64,000 bases of DNA from Runella slithyformis DSM 19594 (GCF_000218895.1 NC_015703.1:2741001-2805000); one strand, 5' to 3'; shown: positions 43,929-53,377, numbered from the stretch's first letter. Notes: generated by a model not told the origin, from the sequence alone. Translations and numbers: made by a program.

Positions 43929-44021
43929 AGCCCTTTGAATATGCGTAATTTGCTCCGCTGAAAAGGCATTGATCGTCCTCCGGCGGTAAGTGTATTCAGG
44001 TCTTTTCAAGACGACAAACCA

Positions 44022-44621
44022 TTGATACGAATGATGATTGCCCAGTTTCAGGTAAGTGAGTTAGCAGGATTTCTTAAATACGGTATTTCGGGATTAAGTG
44101 CCATTGCCTTTATTCTGTCATTTTATCTGCTGAGCCGCGAGAGCAGCCGGGCCAAACCAAGGGCTGAAATGCTGCGTTCCATCCGGATGTTTATGGGATT
44201 AACGCTGGTATTGGGGCTGGTCTCCGGCGTAGCGGGGATTTTGAACCCCACGGTTCCCGAGCCGAAAACTGAAAAAGTGCCTTCCAAAAAAGCCTCATTC
44301 GTAAAAAAAATCACGGCTCCCCATCAGATATGGAGCATCGAGGTTTTTTATGAGGCGAATGCCAAGGCGCTGGCCAAAGAACTGGCAGAAGAGCTAAACA
44401 ACTACAAAGATTATGCGGTCAAAATGACGTTGCTGACAGACTCCCGAAAAAAAGAACTGAAGATCAGTCGCAGTCAGATTCGGTACGAACTCGTTGAAAA
44501 ACAGGCCGCCGGTCAACTGCAAAAACGGTTAAGTAACGTATTGCCGCAGGATGTGACATTGGCTCTTAAGCAAATTACCTCATCCTCTCCTGATTATTTA
44601 AGCATCTTTGTGTGCGATTAA
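44022..44621 (+). CDS. Hypothetical membrane protein
   Basis: 199 residues of no recognised family. Two hydrophobic helices (about 13-40 and 55-73, the latter GLTLVLGLVSGVAGIL) precede a charged soluble C-terminal domain (about 85-199) with an EVFYEANAKALAKELAEELN helix and a strand-rich end. The pattern suggests an inner-membrane protein with a cytoplasmic or periplasmic domain. No function is proposed. Confidence 0.7.
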   Translation: MIRMMIAQFQVSELAGFLKYGISGLSAIAFILSFYLLSRESSRAKPRAEMLRSIRMFMGLTLVLGLVSGVAGILNPTVPEPKTEKVPSKKASFVKKITAPHQIWSIEVFYEANAKALAKELAEELNNYKDYAVKMTLLTDSRKKELKISRSQIRYELVEKQAAGQLQKRLSNVLPQDVTLALKQITSSSPDYLSIFVCD

Positions 44622-44712
44622 ATGGTTTTGATACGTTAAAAAACGCGCCGCCGGTTCTTTGGTAGTCAATACCCAGTTCACAGTAACCAACTTTAATAAT
44701 TATAGAACAACG

Positions 44713-45489
44713 ATGAAGAGAACATTCATAACCCTTTCTTTCCTGGCCTGTGCCGCTGCCGGATTTGCACAGACTCCCGGCGGTACGCCTCCTGCGGTAT
44801 CACCTATGCCGATGAAGCCCGAAATGACCGAGATTTGGGAGCCTGAAGTGGCGGTAGTTACCCCCGGTAAAAATGCAGGTGATCCTCCTTCGGATGCCAT
44901 TGTCCTTTTCAACGGCAAAGACCTTTCGCAGTGGGTTTCTGCCAAAGACGGCGGTCCGGCTCCCTGGAAGATCGTGAATGGGGACTATTTGGAAGTAGTG
45001 CCTAAAAGCGGTGATATCAAAACCAAAATGAAGTTTGGAGATTGCCAGCTTCACCTTGAATTCAGCGCTCCGGACGTAGTGGAAGGCGCCAGCCAGGGAC
45101 GCGGAAACAGTGGGGTGTTTTTTCAGGATCGTTATGAACTCCAGATTTTGGACTCATACCAAAACCGTACCTATCGCAACGGTCAGGCCGGCAGTATCTA
45201 TAAAGATCACGCGCCGCTCGTGAATCCCATGCGCAGCCCATTGGAATGGAACGTATACGACGTAGTGTACACTGCGCCCCGTTTCAAAGCTGATGGCCGT
45301 TTGGACTCTCCCGCCCGTATCACGGTTTTTCTAAATGGGGTGTTGGTTCAAAATAACTCCACCATCAACGGCTTGACGCTTTACATCGGTTTGCATCACT
45401 ATCCGGAAGCACACGGCGATGATGTGATTCACCTTCAGGACCACAACAACAAAACGCAGTTCCGTAATATTTGGGTAAGAAAGCTGTAA
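44713..45489 (+). CDS. DUF1080 (3-keto-disaccharide hydrolase domain) exported protein
   Basis: 258 residues from the ATG at 44713, which opens a signal peptide (LSFLACAAAGFAQ). The DUF1080 jelly-roll-like domain follows: DAIVLFNGKDLSQWVS, GDIKTKMKFGDCQLHLEF, GNSGVFFQDRYELQILDS, EWNVYDVVYTAP and a last RNIWVRKL strand. The family is related to concanavalin-type sugar-binding/hydrolase folds, and some members hydrolyse 3-keto-glycosides. It may act on the same class of sugar substrates as the exported Gfo/Idh/MocA protein at 6438, a speculative link. A terminator follows. Confidence 0.9.
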   Translation: MKRTFITLSFLACAAAGFAQTPGGTPPAVSPMPMKPEMTEIWEPEVAVVTPGKNAGDPPSDAIVLFNGKDLSQWVSAKDGGPAPWKIVNGDYLEVVPKSGDIKTKMKFGDCQLHLEFSAPDVVEGASQGRGNSGVFFQDRYELQILDSYQNRTYRNGQAGSIYKDHAPLVNPMRSPLEWNVYDVVYTAPRFKADGRLDSPARITVFLNGVLVQNNSTINGLTLYIGLHHYPEAHGDDVIHLQDHNNKTQFRNIWVRKL

Positions 45490-45513
45490 TCTCAGACTCT
45501 CTGTACCAAACAA

Positions 45514-45537
45514 AAAGGGGCGATATTCGCCCCTTTT
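45514..45537. terminator. Terminator after the DUF1080 gene
   Basis: AAGGGGCGA and TCGCCCCTT pair around TAT, followed by six T in the plus direction; also usable for the convergent gene at 45675. Confidence 0.8.
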
Positions 45538-45674
45538 TTGATGAAAGGTAGTGAGTAAACTTATATCGTCACTTTGATCTTTTATATTTTCGGTTCCTTA
45601 TGATTCTGATAGTTAACTCTACGAGAACCATACTTTAAAATTTTACATTTTTCAGTTTATTGTTTTTCGGTTTG

Positions 45675-46769
45675 TTAGAGCCCCGTTATCTCTTTCAGCT
45701 TCTCAAAAAAGCCTCGCTTACGCGGGGAACTGATCTGCCAGTTGACCGGAAGGGATTGATATCCATCCTCAAAGCCTTCGCCTTTCATTCGATAATCAAA
45801 AAAGCCCCAGGAAGCATAGGCACTCGTAGCGGCTACGAAGTTGTTCATGGGCTTGTCGAAATCGAAATGATCGTCTTCGTTAAAAACGATCGGCATGGGG
45901 ATATACCCCGCCACTGCGCGTGTTTTGTTGACTATTTCCACGATCTTGGCCGGGTCGCTGACGCCGTTGCCGTGAAGGAGTAAAAAATCGGCGTCACGAA
46001 CCACGTTTTCTTTCGGAATAGCCCCGCCGCCGTAGCTGGTACTGACCAATAACCGACGCCCTTTCAACGTTTTGCTTCGAACCAATTGCATCAATTCATG
46101 TACTCGCTCAGGTTGCAATATGGCGTGGTCGTAGCGGACGTTGCATTCATTATTGATCTCGATCAATATATTTTGATAACCCTCTTCCAAAAGCCAATCT
46201 GTGGCGTTGTTGACCGCTCGAACCACCGCTGCTTCGTCTTTCAAACGTTCATCCTGACCGAAATAAAAAAAGCCTACAATAGCCACCATGCCCAGCTCAT
46301 CAGCGCGGTCAAGGATCTTTTTGAGTCGATTCCAATAATAAGGATTCCAGCTCCCGTCGTCATTAAAGGCCGAATTGTGCCAAGGCTGCTCCTTAGAATA
46401 TCCCTGCGGACTGCCGCCCTGAAGATTGAGCGTGAACGCCAACAGCCCGTGTTGTTTCCACAAGGGCATGGCAGCCAAAAACTCTTGGGTGTTGCGGTCG
46501 GCATCCCATTGTTTGGTGTCAGGATAGGCCCATTGCGCTCGGGTCTCGGGATTGCGGTCATCAAATGTGCCCTGCACCAGGCGGGCGTTGGGCAGCAGGC
46601 CTTCTATTTTATACCCGTTCCATACCCGCCCTTTGAACGTAGGCTGTCCATTGATGTAAAATTGCTCCCCTACAATGGAGACCTTTGTTTTTCGCTTGGG
46701 CGGTTTGGCTGCTGCCGTCAGCCAAAAGATACTCAACAGGAGAATCGTGATTTGTCGGAACAAGGCCAT
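45675..46769 (-). CDS. Exported glycoside hydrolase-like TIM-barrel protein
   Basis: 364 residues with a signal peptide (ITILLLSIFWLTAAA). The layout fits clan-A cellulase/mannanase-like barrels: AAMPLWKQHGLLAFTLNLQGG, NRLKKILDRADELGMVAIVGFFYFGQD, acid/base candidate in ILIEINNECNV (Asn-Glu pair), and a nucleophile candidate in PIVFNEDDHFD. These two Glu placements follow the family pattern. The exact GH family and substrate are not assigned. It lies 15 bp from the GLPGLI gene on the same strand. Confidence 0.75.
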   Translation of the reverse strand: MALFRQITILLLSIFWLTAAAKPPKRKTKVSIVGEQFYINGQPTFKGRVWNGYKIEGLLPNARLVQGTFDDRNPETRAQWAYPDTKQWDADRNTQEFLAAMPLWKQHGLLAFTLNLQGGSPQGYSKEQPWHNSAFNDDGSWNPYYWNRLKKILDRADELGMVAIVGFFYFGQDERLKDEAAVVRAVNNATDWLLEEGYQNILIEINNECNVRYDHAILQPERVHELMQLVRSKTLKGRRLLVSTSYGGGAIPKENVVRDADFLLLHGNGVSDPAKIVEIVNKTRAVAGYIPMPIVFNEDDHFDFDKPMNNFVAATSAYASWGFFDYRMKGEGFEDGYQSLPVNWQISSPRKRGFFEKLKEITGL

Positions 46770-46784
46770 GCTTTGGGTCAGAGA

Positions 46785-47600
46785 CTAGTATCTGATGGAC
46801 CAATAAGGGTTTCGCTGGGCTTTTATACTGTCAAAGATGTGCTTTTTGAGTAGTTGGTCGTAATCAGTATTCTTGATTTTTTTACCCTTCATTTTGGGTA
46901 AAATCAGTCCCTTATCCACATTTTTTAACTCTACTTTTTGGGCAGTTACCACGACATCACCATCATTGATATCCAGCTCCAGAATGAGTCCCGGCAGCCC
47001 GAAATGACGCTCCGGACCCGCGCCAACGGGGATATCCTGCGCAAACCAGGCCGTAATTTTCTGATTTTTGATGGCATCAAATGTTTCGGCTTTCATGCAC
47101 ACGTATCCGGCTATATCTTTGATCTGGTTTTGAATGCGCCAATTGTACGTCATCAGCGAATCTTCCAATAAGTATGTTTTACCCAGCATCTCGTGGTTTT
47201 CGATGAGCTTGTTCTGTTCAAAGTTGCGGTAGATGAGGTAATCACTTTGGCGCCATGAATACTGTCCGTCGTCAGATTGGCCCTGATCGCTGAAGTAAGT
47301 GTAAATACTTTGTTTGTCGTTGAATGTCAACTTCATCTTAGTGCCCGGGCCATCTTCTTCGTTGCCCCACGTCAATTTCATGCGGTCTTTTTCTTCCTTA
47401 CTCAAAAACGTGAGGCGCGAGTTGACTTTTGTCCAATAGTATTTGTACTCGTAGGTGACAATGCCTTCGGTTTGCTGGGCTTGAAGCGGGATTACAAATC
47501 CCGAGGCAATCAAGGTCAAGATTACAAATCCTGACCAACGGCGGCCAAATCCTGACCGGCAAAGTGGCCGGCTCATAGCTGATGGGTTTATGTTTTTCAT
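46785..47600 (-). CDS. GLPGLI-family exported protein
   Basis: 271 residues (263 from the internal ATG at MSRPL). The signature FGLPGLILELDINDGD gives the family its name. Signal peptide near the N-terminus; the rest is beta-rich and periplasmic. GLPGLI proteins are Bacteroidota-specific and usually sit next to a TonB-receptor-like barrel, as here, but their function is unknown. The signal region contains SGFVIL and SGFVIP encoded by two copies of a GGATTTGTAATC palindromic repeat, so part of the leader is repeat-derived. Confidence 0.9.
   Translation of the reverse strand: MKNINPSAMSRPLCRSGFGRRWSGFVILTLIASGFVIPLQAQQTEGIVTYEYKYYWTKVNSRLTFLSKEEKDRMKLTWGNEEDGPGTKMKLTFNDKQSIYTYFSDQGQSDDGQYSWRQSDYLIYRNFEQNKLIENHEMLGKTYLLEDSLMTYNWRIQNQIKDIAGYVCMKAETFDAIKNQKITAWFAQDIPVGAGPERHFGLPGLILELDINDGDVVVTAQKVELKNVDKGLILPKMKGKKIKNTDYDQLLKKHIFDSIKAQRNPYWSIRY
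47495..47560. repeat. GATTACAAATCC palindromic repeat inside a signal-peptide coding region
   Basis: GATTACAAATCCCGAG and GATTACAAATCCTGACC occur 27 bp apart, with a third partial AAATCCTGACC. CGGGATTTGTAATCCCG is a near-perfect palindrome. The copies encode part of the GLPGLI protein leader. Confidence 0.7.
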
Positions 47601-47623
47601 TTTTCGGGTTCTTGTTTTGCGGT

Positions 47624-50506
47624 TTAGAAAAATCCTCCTCTGCGTTTGATATTGGTGTTCATGCCGCGCATGTTGTATGTAAAGCTCAACATTCCGTAGC
47701 GGGCTAAGGTCTGAATACGCTCCTGCGACACGTAATTCTGATTGGCAAACTGACTCACGCCCAAGTTACGATTGAAAACATCGTAGACAGAAAATCTGAT
47801 TTCGGCTTTCTTCGCTTTGCCCAGAATTTTATAAATCGAAGCATTCAGAAGCGGCACCTGTTGGTTAAAGCCAAAGCGTTCGTTTTTGTAAATTTGGTAA
47901 TTGAGGTTGGAGTTAATAAAGAAGTCTTTGGGCAGACGGATGTTCATTGTGCCACCGTAGGTGTGGTTTACAATCTGCTGATTTTGAGCCGTATTGATGG
48001 AATAGCGGGTGTTGCTGATGCTCCAGTTGGCGTTGGCGAAGAGGGTGAAATTATCGCTTGGCGTCAGGTCAAGCCGCGTACCGAACCGATAGCTATCCGT
48101 GTTGGTCTCATTAATAACTCCGTTGATCGGCGTCAGATTTTTGCTGAAGCCCGGGCTTGCATTAATGTTTAGGGTTGCCTTGGTTTTCTTTATCGGAAAT
48201 CCAAACCCGAGGTACGAACCTATGTTTTGTCCGCCCGAAATATTCACCGGTTTTGTAGTAGTGATCAACGTCGCAGGGTCCACCTGTTGATTGTAAACCA
48301 CCTGATTGACATTGTACGAATAGTACAGATTGACATTGACGTTGGTAAAACTCGCCGGGTTAAACATATTGTACCCGAAATTGACATTGTGGTTTACCGT
48401 TGGCAGCAGGTCGGGGTTTCCCTGACGAATCACCAATGGGTTGCTGTTGTCGATGACGGGCTGTAGGTCGCGGGTTGAGGGCTGATTGACGCTCACATCG
48501 TAACTCGACCACAAATAACGGTTATTTTTGAGATCATAGTCCAGAGAAGCATTGGGAATCCAAGTGGTAAATCGACGGTTAACGGTGGTGACGTTGGGAA
48601 GGCTTGAAGAGAGCGCCGGATTAATTCCCAAGGAAAACTTTCCGTCAATTTGAAAACTTTGGACGGCCAATCCACCCGAAAAATTCAGCCCTTTGTACGA
48701 GTAACGCACGCTGCTGCCTATGCGGGCATAGTTGTAGCTATTTTTGTAGTAACTGCTCAAACTATCGACGCCTATACGGCGACCGTTGTCTTTGGCAAGA
48801 TCATATACGTCGCGGTCTACGTTGTCGGAGCGGTAGCTGAGATTGACAAAACTTTCCCAGAAAAAACGTTTGGCGAAGGGTTCCACAAATAAAAAGCTGG
48901 ATTTAATGAGGCTCACCCGGCTGCCGGTATTATTGGTCAGATCCAACATCTTTCGCATGACATCGTTAGGGTCAGTGGCGTTGTAAAACAAATTGAGTGA
49001 TTGTTGGTCGGCAATTCCGTCGTTGTTGGTAAAGTTGTACGAAGCACTGGCGGCAAAACTTCGCCCTTTGTTTTTCTTAAATTTCAATCGATATACCAAG
49101 GTGTTGGCCGTTTCGACCTTGTCAACGTTGGTGCCGTTATTGATGGTGGTTTCGTTGGATTTAACATTGTTGTTGCGGAAAAACTCCTGTAAGCTGCTCA
49201 GGCGGGTATTCCCTACATTATAACGACTGTTGTTGGTAAAAATCAGCGTATTGAGAGAGTCAACGGTTTGTTCATGACGGAAGGCCAGCCGGTGATTACC
49301 CACAAAATTGATCTGACTGCTTTCTTCTTCGGTCTTAAAAGAGCCGGTTTGAAGGAAGGTTTCGCGGTTACGGACGGCGTCCAATACCTGCCGGTTGGAG
49401 TTGTAATAATAGCTGGCGTTGGTTTTGATCTTCTTGGTGTTGCGATTGTAGTTGATACCGCCTGCAATATTATTGGAGTACCCACGGCCATTGCCACCTC
49501 CTACGGGAATGCTAAGACCTCCGTCGTCATCACCGCCAATGATAATGTATCGGCCGCCCCCGCCGCCAAAGCCGAAGTCGCCGTTGTCGTTCCACTGATT
49601 AAATGAACTGCTTCCCCTAAAGTCCTGATAATCATCCCAAGACATTCCTGTCTGGTTGGTATTATTGGTCAGTCCGATGACCGAAAACTGGTTCTTATCG
49701 TCAAACTTGTTGTAATTCCCCTTAAGTTCGCCGCGCGGTCCGGCGTTCCCATTGCCATCAGCACCCACACCGGCGGTCAGTTTGCCAAAGCCTCCCTGCT
49801 TAAATCCTTCTTTGAGTTCGAGGTTGACCGTTTTTTCTTTTTTGCCATCGTCAACGCCTGTCACCTTTGATTGTTCGGTCTTATCATTAAAGATCTGTAC
49901 TTTGGTAATGGCATCGGCAGGAAGGTTTTGGGTTGCCATTTTGGGGTCGTTTCCAAAAAAACGTTTCCCGCCAACGGTCACTTTCTGCACTTGCTGCCCC
50001 TGCGCAATGATGTTGCCGTTTTGGTCCACCTGCACTCCGGGAAGCTTTCGTAACAGGTCCTCGACCGTTGAGCCCGGCGGTACTTTAAACGACGCGGCAT
50101 TATACTCTATGGTATCACCTTTGATACTCAGCGGTGCGCGAGCCGCTTTGATGACCACTTCAAAGAGTTCTTTGGTAATGGCTTTCAGTTTAAGCGATCC
50201 TAAGTCAAGCACTTCTTTGTCACCAAAAACAATGTCCTGCTGAAAAGGAATGTAGCCTACGTAAGAGATTTTGAGCAGGTAATCACCCCGCTTGACATTG
50301 CGCATGGCAAAAGCGCCTTTGTCGTTGGTACGGGTAAAATTGACCAGTGACGAATCTTTGCGCTGCAACAGCATGACCGTGGCAGAACCCAGCGGAGCAG
50401 ACGAAGAATCGACGGTAATACCCTGAATTTGATAGCGATTGGGGGTTTGAGCATACAATACGCTCAGGCATGGCCACAGGAGGGCCAACAGGAGAAGTTT
50501 ACGCAT
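47624..50506 (-). CDS. TonB-dependent-receptor-like outer-membrane beta-barrel protein
   Basis: 960 residues. A signal peptide (ALLWPCLSVLYA) is followed by a carboxypeptidase-regulatory-like beta-sandwich (about 25-110, YQIQGITVDSSSAPLGSATV), then a plug-like domain with GSTVEDLLRKLPGVQVDQNG, and a long barrel of aromatic strands with glycine-rich loops. It ends in a Phe (RGGFF). It resembles the SusC/RagA-related and 'outer membrane beta-barrel family' proteins that pair with GLPGLI genes; no SusD is present. Ligand unknown. It lies upstream of the GLPGLI gene by 23 bp. Confidence 0.87.
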   Translation of the reverse strand: MRKLLLLALLWPCLSVLYAQTPNRYQIQGITVDSSSAPLGSATVMLLQRKDSSLVNFTRTNDKGAFAMRNVKRGDYLLKISYVGYIPFQQDIVFGDKEVLDLGSLKLKAITKELFEVVIKAARAPLSIKGDTIEYNAASFKVPPGSTVEDLLRKLPGVQVDQNGNIIAQGQQVQKVTVGGKRFFGNDPKMATQNLPADAITKVQIFNDKTEQSKVTGVDDGKKEKTVNLELKEGFKQGGFGKLTAGVGADGNGNAGPRGELKGNYNKFDDKNQFSVIGLTNNTNQTGMSWDDYQDFRGSSSFNQWNDNGDFGFGGGGGRYIIIGGDDDGGLSIPVGGGNGRGYSNNIAGGINYNRNTKKIKTNASYYYNSNRQVLDAVRNRETFLQTGSFKTEEESSQINFVGNHRLAFRHEQTVDSLNTLIFTNNSRYNVGNTRLSSLQEFFRNNNVKSNETTINNGTNVDKVETANTLVYRLKFKKNKGRSFAASASYNFTNNDGIADQQSLNLFYNATDPNDVMRKMLDLTNNTGSRVSLIKSSFLFVEPFAKRFFWESFVNLSYRSDNVDRDVYDLAKDNGRRIGVDSLSSYYKNSYNYARIGSSVRYSYKGLNFSGGLAVQSFQIDGKFSLGINPALSSSLPNVTTVNRRFTTWIPNASLDYDLKNNRYLWSSYDVSVNQPSTRDLQPVIDNSNPLVIRQGNPDLLPTVNHNVNFGYNMFNPASFTNVNVNLYYSYNVNQVVYNQQVDPATLITTTKPVNISGGQNIGSYLGFGFPIKKTKATLNINASPGFSKNLTPINGVINETNTDSYRFGTRLDLTPSDNFTLFANANWSISNTRYSINTAQNQQIVNHTYGGTMNIRLPKDFFINSNLNYQIYKNERFGFNQQVPLLNASIYKILGKAKKAEIRFSVYDVFNRNLGVSQFANQNYVSQERIQTLARYGMLSFTYNMRGMNTNIKRRGGFF

Positions 50507-50854
50507 GGCTGTTTAGGTAAAGGTTTATTTAAGGATAGATGATAATGGTGTATTGCTAATGGCTATTATGGTGTAAACGTACTAAAGATTTAGTTTATTG
50601 TCAAAATTATTCAGAAATATTTATATTAAAGAATGTTAAATATTGTTCTCGTAATTTGTCAAGCTGAAAGCGTCTGAAATGGCGGTCATTAATTCAATAC
50701 TTCGGATAATGCCAAAGGTTACACTTCACTTGGCTGTTTTCTTGGCTATTCTTTCATTGTGCGCTCTCTTGCGCCCCAAACCAATTTTTAAGCATTTGAC
50801 CAATTAGATTTTTCATAAAAATATAGCGTTGCTAACGGTTTCCTCAAAAGAAAA
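50507..50854. other. AT-rich intergenic stretch upstream of the outer-membrane gene
   Basis: No gene seen. It should hold the promoter of the minus-strand barrel gene. Confidence 0.4.
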
Positions 50855-50959
50855 ACGGCCAATTTTTTAGAGAAGAGGGAAATAGTGAAGCAGGACGCGC
50901 TCGCAAGGGCGTGTTCTTCTTGCTGTTTCTACATTTACTCTTCTCAGGTGATTGGCCGT
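50855..50959. repeat. Long imperfect palindrome upstream of mod
   Basis: Outer arms ACGGCCAAT...AGAAGAG (50855-50877) pair with CTCTTCTC...ATTGGCCGT (50938-50959); inner GAAATAG..GAAG..ACGC sequences also pair with their right-hand complements, around a loop near CTCGCAAGG. About 105 nt could fold into one rod. It lies 95 bp before mod; no reading frame. Confidence 0.6.
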
Positions 50960-51053
50960 GCCTTCTTTTGGTAAATCGAAACGACGGAGGTTCACGCCCC
51001 TTTTTTTGCCTTTCTACCAACCTCGAAGGCGCTCACCCTAAGCCCCGCGAGGT

Positions 51054-52046
51054 ATGACCGTAGAAGAACTGCAAGCTCAAATAGATCAACTTAAAGCCCA
51101 GAATTACCAACTCAGCCAACAGAACGAGCGGCTGGCGTTTCAGCTCAAACGCGCCGCCGAAGAGGGTCGTTTTGGCCTGCATTGGCTGGATGTCCCCGAA
51201 GACTTTGGTCCCGAAGCCGACAATGCCCTTCCCATTCTGAAAGAAGTAAAAAGTCACTCTTTCCACACGCCTGACGGCAAGCCTACACACGTCCTGATCG
51301 AGGGCGAAAACTACCACGCCCTCCAATGCCTCAGCTATACCCACGAAGGCAAAATTGATGTCATCTACATTGACCCGCCTTATAATACGGGCAGTGACGG
51401 GTTCACTTACCGCGACAAACGCCTATTGAAAGAGTACCCCGATGGTACGCCCGTGCCCAAAGAAAGCCCACTGCGCCATAGCTATTGGCTTGCATTTATG
51501 CACAAACGGCTTCAATTAGCCCATAAACTCCTCAGTGACAAGGGTGTAATTTTTATTTCAATTGATGATAATGAAGTGGCTCAGTTGAAACTGTTATGTG
51601 ATGAGATTTTCATGGAAAAAAATTTCATTATTGATGTTATTTGGCAATCTCGTAAATCTGTTTCAAATGATACATTTATTTCTCTTTCACATAATCATAC
51701 ACTTGTATTTTCAAAAAGCCTTGAGAGCCTGAATAAAGAAGATTTTAGAGTTCCGGTATATACAGGAGAGAAGTTTAGTAACCCTGATAATGACCCACGC
51801 GGTAGTTGGATAGCAGATCCATTTGATGCTCCTAATTTAAGACCTAATCTTACTTATGGTATTATAAATCCTAATACAGGGAAGGAGTTTTGGCCTCCTA
51901 AAGGAAGATGTTGGCGGACGGGTGAGGAAGAATATAGAAAATTTTTAGCAGACAATCGTATTGTTTTCGGAAAAAAAGGCAAGACAAAACCACAATTAAA
52001 ACGTTTTTTAACGGATGCTGAAAATAAAGGAGGGGTACTTACATCC
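51054..52046 (+). pseudogene. mod: Type III restriction-modification Mod subunit, 3' part lost at an IS
   Basis: About 331 host-encoded residues remain of a methyltransferase normally about 600-650 long; the open frame runs 11 codons into the IS and stops at 52079. An N-terminal coiled coil (TVEELQAQIDQLKAQN) leads to HWLDVPEDFGPEA, then motif IV DPPYNTG (about 106-112) and DKGVIFISIDDNE. The FxGxG SAM-binding motif, which comes late in this beta-class arrangement, is lost, as is the res gene, so no methylation is expected. From about 51580 base composition turns AT-rich, coinciding with the target-recognition region. Confidence 0.88.
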
Positions 52047-52103
52047 TGCCAGCCCGATAAAAAACCGGACACAAGTTAAGGGAAAACCTAACTTGTAGTC
52101 AAT

Positions 52104-52406
52104 ATGAGCAAACATCGCAAAAGTTGGAGTGAGACAGAGATAGAAAACATCCTTCAACACTATCAGCAACACGGTATCACAGCAACGGTACGACACTTTA
52201 ACGTCTCATCTTCGATGATTTATAGGTGGCAATCCATAAAGGATGCCCCTAAAACCGAGGGACAAAGCATTATTTTTCGAGCAGACTACCATCGTCTTTT
52301 ACGCGAGAATCAGCTTTTGAAAGAACTGGTCGCTGAGAAAGAACTCGAAATTCGAGTCAAGGATGCTCTCTTAAAAAAAACTGTTTATCAAAACAAGAGC
52401 GGTTAA
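52104..52406 (+). CDS. IS3-family transposase OrfA
   Basis: 100 residues. Helix-turn-helix region at about 15-45 (ENILQHYQQHGITATVRHF, SSSMIYRWQ) followed by a leucine-zipper-like helix (LLRENQLLKELVAEKELEI), the usual IS3 OrfA plan. Near the end A_AAA_AAA_C at 52373-52381 is a standard -1 slippery site leading into orfB. OrfA alone is intact. Confidence 0.88.
   Translation: MSKHRKSWSETEIENILQHYQQHGITATVRHFNVSSSMIYRWQSIKDAPKTEGQSIIFRADYHRLLRENQLLKELVAEKELEIRVKDALLKKTVYQNKSG
52373..52381 (+). promoter_or_regulatory. Programmed -1 frameshift slippery site in the IS
   Basis: Eight A then C, read A_AAA_AAA_C in the orfA frame. A -1 slip continues as AAC TGT TTA TCA, the open orfB frame, as in IS3 elements that make an OrfAB fusion transposase. 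Confidence 0.75.
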
Positions 52407-53336
52407 TAGTAGCTCAGGAATTCATTGATTTATCTTTTACCAAGTACAAGGTATTGGCTTGGTGTTCTGTGGCTCGGAGCAGTTTTTACTATTGTCCCAG
52501 CATTGGTTTGAGAGGACGTAAACCTTACGCTGTTGTCAAAGACAAAGATGGTAAAATTGTTGGTAATGAGACTGTTGTGAAAATTATAGAACAACTCTTT
52601 GAACATCCTTTTGTAGATTATGGGTATTATAAAACCTATATCTATTTGAGAAAAAAACAACACTTGCAGATTAGTAAACACTTGGTTTACAGGCTGATGA
52701 AGAACCATCAATTACTTAGAAATCAGTACTCTGCAAGCTCTAAAAAGATGAAACGTAATTGGGTCAAAGATTTATTGCCACAAGTGGAAGTACCTTTTAC
52801 TTATTTGGAATTTGACATAAAATTTATCTGGATTGCTGGCATGAATCGAAACTTACAAGTCTTGACTATTTTAGATGTATTCTCTCGATGGAATGTTAGT
52901 CATTTGATAGCGTATTCTATTAAATATCAAGATGTTATCAAGTTATTTGAACGTGCTTTTCAACATCTAACTATTCCTGAGAAATTCTATGTTAGATGCG
53001 ATAATGGCTCTCAGTTTATAGCGGACATGGTACAAAAGTATTTCAAAGACAAAAAGGTCATTCAAGAGTTTACTAAACCTGCAACCCCACAACAAAATAG
53101 CCATATTGACCGGGTCGCCGGAGCGATCTTATCATTCCATCATGGAAAATGCTGTTTGTCAAAGGTTTCAGTTTAGAGATTTAAAAGATGCAAAGCAAAC
53201 AATGAATCAATTTAGAGAATTCTATAATTTTGACAGAATTCACGGAGGTGTTGGCTTTCAAAGTCTATCCGAATTCTTGCAGTCAAAGGGTTTGGATATG
53301 AAAAATAGTCCCATTAATCAAATCCCTATTCCCTAA
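52382..53336 (+). pseudogene. IS3-family transposase OrfB, broken by a 13-bp insertion
   Basis: Integrase-core (rve) transposase. DDE Asp residues are in EFDIKFIW and RCDNGSQF; the third residue should be the Glu of HIERSYHS, 35 residues after the second Asp. The codon for that Glu is interrupted: 13 extra bases (CCGGGTCGCCGGA, 53110-53122) follow CAT ATT GA, turning it into HID and shifting the frame. After the insert the sequence resumes exactly (GAG CGA TCT TAT CAT TCC). The first AUG-like codon is a TTG at 52454, but the frame is open back to the slippery site, as expected for an OrfAB fusion. Confidence 0.85.
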
Positions 53337-53377
53337 AATAAGGGAAACCCAGTGTCCAGTATTTAGCGGTCAGCACA

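Larger units (their letters stand above)
52047..53377 (+). mobile_element. IS3-family insertion sequence, about 1.33 kb, defective
   Basis: The ends TGCCAGCCCGATAAAAAACC and the complement of the right end, TGTGCTGACCGCTAAATACT, both followed by GGACAC, are imperfect inverted repeats beginning with TG, as in IS3/IS150/IS407-like elements. It holds orfA and orfB in -1 overlap. Flanks share only CC (CCTG with shifted ends), so no convincing target duplication exists. The left flank is mod and the right flank is a different, opposite gene (RelE toxin), so the site is a rearrangement rather than a simple insertion. Confidence 0.88.

Noticed and set aside
50855-50959. Integron attC site
   Set aside because: The palindrome lacks the GTTRRRY and RYYYAAC core sites, and no integrase or cassette array is present.
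52373-53336. Both frame changes in the IS as sequencing errors
   Set aside because: The first is the normal -1 slippery site of IS3 elements; the second needs 13 extra bases, which is unlike an indel error.
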